Below are positions 57,071 to 64,000 of a stretch of 64,000 nucleotides of DNA, piece by piece. Below the pieces are notes generated by a model that was not told the origin of the DNA, did no database searches, and saw only the letters and a program-made list of their open reading frames with translations. Source of the DNA: Micropterus salmoides (lineage: Eukaryota > Chordata > Actinopteri > Centrarchiformes > Centrarchidae). Position 1 is the first letter of the stretch. Every line of letters begins with the position of its first letter. The translations under genes and the position numbers were made by a program. The stretch covers positions 11,026,469 to 11,090,468 of the forward strand of contig NW_024043372.1 of the NCBI RefSeq assembly GCF_014851395.1. Direction: 5' to 3'.

Positions 57071-57453
57071 AACAAATTTAAAGAGGTGGTATTATGCTTT
57101 TCGGCTTTTCCCCTCCCTTTAATTGAGTTATATACCTTTTTTGTGAATGTAATAGGTTTGCAAAGTGAAAAAGCCCAAAGTCCAGTCCAAAGGGAGTTCC
57201 CATCTCCCGCACTCTGCTCTGAACTGCCTGAAAACAGTGACGACACAAGGATGAAAGCTAAATGCACCTCATATAACGCTCGCCAAGCGGCTAGTCCGAC
57301 ACACCCTCAAAAACACCGGTCGAAAAACACTGAGCTGCAGCACACACCTCCTCTCCCTTCCAAACACTAGCTACCTCCTAGACACTGAATGGACATGACT
57401 TTGTTGTTGAGACAGAGCTTAGTTAAAAGTTTATAGATGAAAAATACTTTTGT

Positions 57454-57524
57454 TACAGATTAATAATTCACCACTCTGAAACTCCTGAAGCAAGAGTTTC
57501 AGAGTGATGAGTTATTAATCTGTA
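57454..57524. repeat. 31-bp inverted duplication (foldback) inside the MITE
   Basis: Left arm 57,454-57,484 and right arm 57,494-57,524 are reverse complements with 2 mismatches in 31, separated by 9 bases. Copy 1 has only the left arm (about 23,064-23,096), so the right arm was gained in this copy or its lineage. Confidence 0.88.
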
Positions 57525-57577
57525 TTTGCCAAGCTGGCAACATGCAACATGTAGCCTACAGCTGAATCAAAGCTGTT

Positions 57578-57662
57578 CTCGCTGACCCGCCCTTGTCAGC
57601 TTCTGATTGGCTATTACCGGCTTTTCGCTGACCCGCCCGTCTCTGCTTCTGATTGGCTAGTA
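57578..57662 (+). repeat. Tandem duplication with inverted CCAAT boxes
   Basis: CTGACCCGCCC-TCAGCTTCTGATTGGCTA is followed 46 bases later by CTGACCCGCCC-TCTGCTTCTGATTGGCTA. Copy 1 has a single unit (about 23,165-23,215). Confidence 0.85.
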
Positions 57663-57899
57663 GTCCTTGGAACTGCGCATGTGCAACTCCCGACAAAGAT
57701 CATATAGAGACAAGATGTATCACTCCATAGCTAAAACGAAACGTTCAGTACACAGGGTGAAAAGTGGAGCTGCAGCAATGTGCAGTATGAAAAAAATATG
57801 GTGTTTTTTGAAAATGAAACCATGTAAACCTGTTCTGGTACAACCCCTAAATAGGATTTTGAACCTGAAAATGAGCATAATACCGCCTCTTTAACCATC

Positions 57900-60800
57900 T
57901 CTGGGTTAACAAAAATTAATTTTAATTTAATTTGTAGTTTCTCTTTGTCCGGTACCTGTTCTGGATTTGTCTGGATGTGCGCATTGCCTCGTTTATTAGT
58001 AACTTTGGGCTAGCCCTGTGGTCATGGCGGGTTATCCTTATCAACGAAGCAGAAATAATTACTCCAAAACCCACTGCTCTTTCATCTTAGTATCATCTTA
58101 AGCTACTCACTCAGTTCACTCAGCATGATGCAAGATACAAAGTAGTTAATTTACTGTAAGGCTTCTATACTGAAGTGGTAGCAGTGAAGCAATCTTGATA
58201 AATGGCCCTATTAAGAAGAATATAATAGAATGATTATTATTATTATTATTATTATATTTCTAAAATAGTTCCTGTGTTAAACTTGTTGTGCCTATTCTGT
58301 CGATTTAGAAATATGCTGACAATGCCACAATACAGTCAGAGACTGTAAAACTGTGATCTCATAGAAATTCCATGTTCTAAGGGCTCTGCTCAATACTTTG
58401 TGTGATGTATGAAGTCAGTTGCAGAGAAAAGGGCAGGTGACGAAGCTGAAGACTATTTGATATTCAGAAGGGTAGGCTTCCTCAGACTGTCCTGAGGCCC
58501 TTGTAGTTTAGTCACTAAGGCTACAATTTTCAATGAAAACAGTCTCTCCTTATAGTAATGTCTGAATTATCTGATGATATACAGTATTACCTAGCGGCTA
58601 CTAGTTACTTCTATACTGCTTGTATGTATTAGATTTTGTTAACCTGAACTGTTCACAGCACCATTGAAATTACTTTGCTGGTACTCCTCGCCTTAGAAAA
58701 GGTAATGTTGTCTCAATGAATACCATCCATGCGACCTGGACCACAGAAAGGGGACTGCAATACCAGCTGTGTTATCTGAAAAGCATGTAGCATTTATACT
58801 TCTTTGGAATCTGCAAACATTCCCACTGTTGGGTTTTCTTTAGAAAATTGAATAAGGCAGTGGAATAAGTGTTATTTGGAATGACGTGCTCTGAGTACAG
58901 GGAACACTGGTCTCTAGCCAAAGCTCTCTTGCTTGGCTTTGTAGTCTGTCTTCATTGCAAAATGCTATCTTTGGTTTGCCCCTCTAAAATGCTCCTCCAT
59001 CACCAGATGTATTTCTGCTTTGACCAGCACCCAGACAAAATCAACCTCTTGCCAAGTGCTCTGCAGCTAAGAGTCAGCAATAGGTAATCAATAGAGATTT
59101 ACAGGAGAACTTTTCCCAGCCATCAGTGCATGACATCCTCGGTGTCACTTGACTGTAGAAACAGCCAAGTTCCACTGTGGGGCTACAGTAACTTATGTAG
59201 GGTCTCTTGAGTTCAGGCATCTTGAATGGGCTAGGTGGTGGCTACACGCCACCTCTCAACTGTCAATATCACTTTAGTTAACAAGGGGAAGTTCTTAATG
59301 TACTTCACCTTGGGGTCACAATGGAAATAATTCATGCTCCTTTTTACAGTATGTTGCTCCTGTTATTATGGTGTTATATTCTTATAAGGGCTTTCATGAA
59401 CTATTGATTAATATTGTGGTGAGAAACTAAACAAAAATGGATTATGAATTATATTTCATGAGAATGAATGTTGAAATATGTTACAGGTCTGTTTGCTTTG
59501 AAAGGTTGTAGGATTAGAACATTGGTGAGAGTGCAGAAAGGGTTTCTACACAGCTATATGTGTTGAATTGATTAAATGCTTGATTAAACACTAGGCGGAG
59601 GAGTCTGGCAGCCTAATTCAAAAGCATATGCAAATAATCTTGTTTCGTAGATTATTGCCTTTTATGCACCCTTTCACACACACACACACACTCTTGCACA
59701 CACACATTCACACACACACACACACACGTATATAAACAAAATATTTAGCATATAGTTTATAAACATCACAACGCACACACAGAAAAACACCAAATCAAGC
59801 ATTTTCATTTCAGAGCAAAGATATGTATCCACACACAGCTAGCACATGCAATTTAAGCAACTCTAGTAGCATTCATATTATCCACAGTCTTACGCTGAAA
59901 TTGCTTTACGACAGGCCACAGCATATTTTGTTGAGGATTACAGTTTTCAGAGTTTCATCAAGTACACAGCCTCAGGCAGTGTTTCACAACCTCTTTTTTT
60001 GCCATGGCACTCTTTTCTATGTTCAAAAGATACCAGAGCACACGACTGTCCCATTAGCCACAAAATATCACACACGGTCATAGCCTGCAGAAACATTGTC
60101 ACTTATCTTAGGCAAGATAAATGATACATTTTTTTGACAAGGAAAATAAAAGACTAATATGTGGATAAGAAGATATTTCTAATAATCATATTTATCAGTC
60201 CATATTGAACAATTTTAAGGTAAAAGCCAAAGCCCTGAAAGTTTTTGAGTTGTACATTTTATCTATTAATTTCATTTATGAAAGGTAGCAGCAGCTCCTA
60301 TGCTTTACCAAATGTAAAGTATAACATACATGCATTTCTGTAAATGTCAACTGAGACTATAAATAACCTTTACTTGCAAATCTTTGACAGGACACTGTAT
60401 TTCTCAGCACCGTATCCCAGCACGAGGACCGTTGAGCAAGTAGTATATTTATGTATTTGTATATTTTTATTTAATTGCAAGATAAATCATTCAGTAAATC
60501 TTGTCCAGCAATAAAATGTGAAACACTACAAAAGCTTTCATAAGATCCATAAGTGATGATTTGTCATGCTGTGTCATGTATCACATTTTCCAAGTTTGTC
60601 TCATTATCCAAGCCTAAATCAATTTTAAAAAATCACTTTGATAAATAGTAAATGGGCATGGACTTATATGTGCGTGTTGATGATTTCCATTCTTCCTATT
60701 TTCACAGTATGTGTTCTGATTGTTGGTTTCCTGTTAGTGCGTGGTGTTCCTTTTCCTTTTTGCTTTATGCCCCCTGCTGTAACAGAACCAGTTAGGACCA

Positions 60801-63800
60801 TACAGCATTGCTCTTATGGAGAATCTTTGGAGAATCATTAGCTCTCATTGTGCCACCTTAAGTTATTGTATGTAGGGACATGAGAATGTGATGAGCTCAG
60901 CTCCCCCTGGTGCAGCTAAACCAATAGAAAATCCTTTCATGAACTAAATCAATAATTTCCCCAGGTTCTTTATAGTCACACATGTTGTTACTTTTACTAT
61001 AGTTCGCATATTAGGAGATGCCAATTTCCCCCTTGGTGGTTATTGTTCTGTTTTCTTATTTTCTGTTGTCATTGTTTGATGAAGGCAGCTTTGTCATTCA
61101 GATTACATTTTTTGAAGGTCTTGTTTCAAGATTGCCACCCACAGTTTACATAAATTTTGATTTATTCCAGCCTCTGGGTAACATATGGTTTTTGTTGTTG
61201 CTGTCATTCAATGTTTTTTATTCATTTTTCAGATGGTTTAGATGGCATGCAAAACATTTCAAATCATCACTGTCAACTTTTACAGTGTTCCCACAAACTA
61301 ATGACACATTTAAATGACAGTTCTTGTGTGATTAGATTTTTTAAAAGTTATTTATCCTATTTACCATATATCATGACTGGCATACATGGATTAATATAAG
61401 AATTGGTTTATTCATAGATTACTGATACAATACAGAGGCATGCAAACACAAATTTATCAAGTTTGCACCTTTACTTGACATGAAGTAGTCAGAGTTCTAG
61501 CAGGCCTCAATAAACACATGGGCAGTAGTAGTCTCATTATTTACAGGTCTAAATTGAGACATGGGTAGTAGAAATTGAGACTTTTGTTGTAGAAAATGTT
61601 CATGGCAAGATGACTTCAGACAGGAAATGTGATTGTCTCCAGGATACATCTAACACACCGGATGACTGCAAATACCATTGAACCTCGCATAAAATAAGCT
61701 AGAGAGTATTTTCATTAGGCAGGAAGATTTGGCACAGTACACATATGTCCTCTGTAGAACATGATTCACTTCAAGCGTAGAGGCTGAGTATGAATGCTTA
61801 CCTCCTGATTAACATTTTAATACATTTTCTTTGATTTATTTAATCTTTGTCCATCCTCCTCTGAAGATGCCTTTAAAATTTGATCTGAAGCTATACTTTG
61901 GTGGAGAATAAGAGGTAATGAGAATAATCTCAGAATATCTTTGGGCCAAGATGGAGATAGATTTCTCTGAAACACAATGTTTAATGACTCATTATTGCGG
62001 TCAGCCACTGAAAATAGATGAGATAGACATTTTATCCTGATTAACGCGCCTAATGGGTTTGCCCATAAAACCAAACTGTTCCTTCAGTGATGCATGCTGA
62101 GTCTGTCTCTCTCTCTCATATTTTCAGGTCGATAATGCATATACTAATCCATCAAGATTGACAGTGATCATTAGAATAATAAGGAGAGCAGATATTTGAT
62201 ATGAACTCCCTTGGTGGCTGTTGCCAGTTGAATAAAATTGCTGGAGTCAAGCTGGCAACCTTGACAGCAGAAGCCAATAACTCAAAATTGTGAAATTCAT
62301 AATTCTTCCCACAAAACTTTTCCATTTGCAAATAAATATAGATGTATTTTTACTAACTCTGGCACACACTCAGACATTGTTTGAGATTGCTGCCCGTTTG
62401 TCTCAGTAGAGGCATAGACACAACTCAGACTCTATAATGTACTACGCATAAACAATCTACTGTATATTTACTAAAGTGTTATCAAACCACTGCTGAAGGC
62501 ATAAACATAATTTCTTATGCAGGCAACAAGGGTATGTACTGTATCTTTGTGTGAATGTAGGCTTTCAGGTGTGAATGTTTGTAGGCAAACATGCATGTGT
62601 GTAGTTCAGAATTATGTGCCAAAAACAGCTAACAAATATTTATATATCTCTAAGCAAGTTTTATTTTAGCATCATATTAAATATTAGTTTGGTGTGTGCT
62701 TGCAACTTTGCTGCAACTCATACAACTGTATTCCTAAATAAAAATGTGTAATAAAGTATGTCTTATAAAGCAACCTAACACAGAGGTGCACTAATAGTGC
62801 ACTAATATTTATGCATGGGGACCATACTAAGTCATTCAGTACACATGTTGAAATAGAGCCATCACCTCATTTCAAGATAAGGTCAGCACTAGAGATGCAC
62901 TGGGACTGATGGAACTAATAGAGCAGCGGCCATCCATCTCTTTCATGCATACACTGAGTATGTGTTTATTGAAATAATAGTCATAGTCATTTAATTTACA
63001 CCATGTGCTTAAGAAGGTTTACCTCACAGTCATCACAGACTTTTTCTTAAGCATCAAAAGTAATGTAATTGACTCCTCTGTACATACATGGTTAGTTCAT
63101 GGCACAGATACACTAAAAAAGAAAAAAGAAATTTTTTTTTCAATCCCACAAACAACTCACTAAATAAATAATATCACTAATGTTTTCATAGCCTAAATTT
63201 CTAAGGTTTTCACAGCATTTTGATATTCTGCCTTGCAATTCAGTTTTTATTCGTTACTTTCTTTACTACTTTAGAGACATAAAATAAGAACATATAAACA
63301 ATTCTCTATTCAAAATTCTCAAATTGAGTTAAACCAGCTGAAGATGTTGCCGAACAGAAAGAAAAGTGGAATAAGCAGCTTTGTCATCATCACTGTTGGT
63401 GGGGGTTATTATATTTAAGGACACTAGAAAACTAATTCCTGGCTAAATTGGGAAGAAATATTGTAATTTTGTAGTCCTTTGAAAACTGATATGTAAAATA
63501 CAGCACTTTCTTATTAAAATAAGGTTCTAATATATGCTAATTAAAATGACCTCAATGGTAGTTCATATAACTCAAAGATAAATATTTTCACGAATTCACA
63601 GACGTTTTTACATTGCAGGTGAATTAAGTTAACACAAATATTTAATTTTATTGCTGCTATATAATGCAAGGTCTTAGTGGATAATATGTACTCTCTCCTC
63701 TGCAGTGGACGGCAAACTATTTGCTATTTTTAAAAGCGCCATGTATCCTTTGATCATTTCATATGACATGGCTTAATTAATGATTCCTGCCCCAAATGAG

Positions 63801-64000
63801 CTATATCATGTGAAATAAAGTGCCGTGGCTGCCCTTTACAGTTACTAAATGCACTTGATTTAAGTAATTCACAGACAAGAGCAATCCATTTTTGACAGTT
63901 GTTTTATGGTTCATTAGATAGAAGAATGCAGTTTGGAAACATGACTGTTTTTGCCTTTGGCTATACAATACAAAGGAATATCACAGACATAAGCATACAA
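57900..64000. other. Non-coding stretch, no gene recognised
   Basis: AT-rich with an (ATT)n run at about 58,233-58,255 and a (CA)n run at 59,674-59,728. No exon, RNA gene or transposon end recognised. The acceptor-like CTCTCCTCTGCAG at about 63,694-63,706 opens a short frame that I cannot support as an exon. Confidence 0.5.
59674..59728 (+). repeat. (CA)n microsatellite, interrupted
   Basis: CACACA run interrupted by CTCTTG and TT, ending in CGTATA. Confidence 0.92.

Larger units (their letters stand above)
57082..57890. mobile_element. TTAA-flanked MITE, copy 2, complete
   Basis: Left end AGAGGTGGTATTATGCT and right end AGCATAATACCGCCTCT are inverted repeats of 17 bases with one mismatch, flanked on both sides by TTAA (57,078-57,081 and 57,891-57,894). 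TTAA targets fit piggyBac or Kolobok transposases; the ends look more Kolobok-like, but this is a guess. 809 bases, no coding capacity. It differs from copy 1 by an internal foldback (57,454-57,524) and a 46-base-shift tandem duplication (57,578-57,662). Confidence 0.88.

Noticed and set aside
63694..63760. Possible last-window exon after CTCTCCTCTGCAG
   Set aside because: The acceptor is plausible but the following frame is short and AT-rich, and has no recognisable domain.

Overview
The window looks like nuclear DNA of a ray-finned fish, most likely a spiny-rayed teleost. It is AT-rich and gene-poor, has no bacterial-style gene packing, and carries a dense mix of repeats typical of teleosts: Tc1/mariner, several hAT-type elements, L2-, R4/Rex6- and Rex1/CR1-type LINEs, a tRNA-derived SINE, TTAA-flanked MITEs and many microsatellites. 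The species cannot be named from the sequence. I see no bacterial operon, CRISPR array, rRNA or free-standing tRNA gene.

Left third (1-32,000). The only long intact reading frame is a 351-codon Tc1/mariner transposase on the minus strand, inside an element with two identical 31-base terminal repeats (2041-3266). Its catalytic residues are D155, D246 and E283, a DD36E spacing. From 5.7 to 9.3 kb several repeats are stacked: a retroelement-like host sequence, a hAT-type element in it, and in that both a decayed L2 LINE and a second copy of the same hAT-type family with a perfect 8-base duplication. Further right are a short MITE (10.85 kb), a broken R4/Rex6-type LINE (12.2-14.6 kb), and two Rex1/CR1-type LINE copies with tails pointing outward (16.7-18.8 kb minus, 20.8-22.5 kb plus). 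Between those two lies a gag-like retroelement piece. Then come a TTAA-flanked element (22.7-23.4 kb), a hAT element with perfect target duplication (24.0-24.8 kb) and a second hAT-like element (27.65-28.6 kb).

Middle (32,480-33,000). The best candidate for a host gene is here: a GC-box and GA-rich promoter-like stretch, a leader with two upstream reading frames, and a short exon on the plus strand encoding a signal-peptide-like sequence and ending in a consensus splice donor (GTAAGT at 32,968). If it is real, the remaining 31 kb would be intron 1 or beyond; no later exon is recognised and I cannot name the gene.

Right half (33,000-64,000). This holds an L2-type LINE 3' end (35.4-36.0 kb), a three-level nest of SINE in hAT in palindromic element (39.76-43.18 kb), a second copy of that palindromic family also split by a hAT element (46.9-48.4 kb), a 1.3-kb array of diverged repeats (52.3-53.6 kb), and a complete TTAA-flanked element with an internal foldback that looks like a template-switch scar (57.08-57.89 kb). 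The rest is plain non-coding sequence.

No new multi-gene system is visible. The most useful signals are the intact DD36E transposase, the signal-peptide exon with its unusual leader, and insertion nests whose order can be read from target-site duplications. All family names come from recognition by eye, not from database searches.
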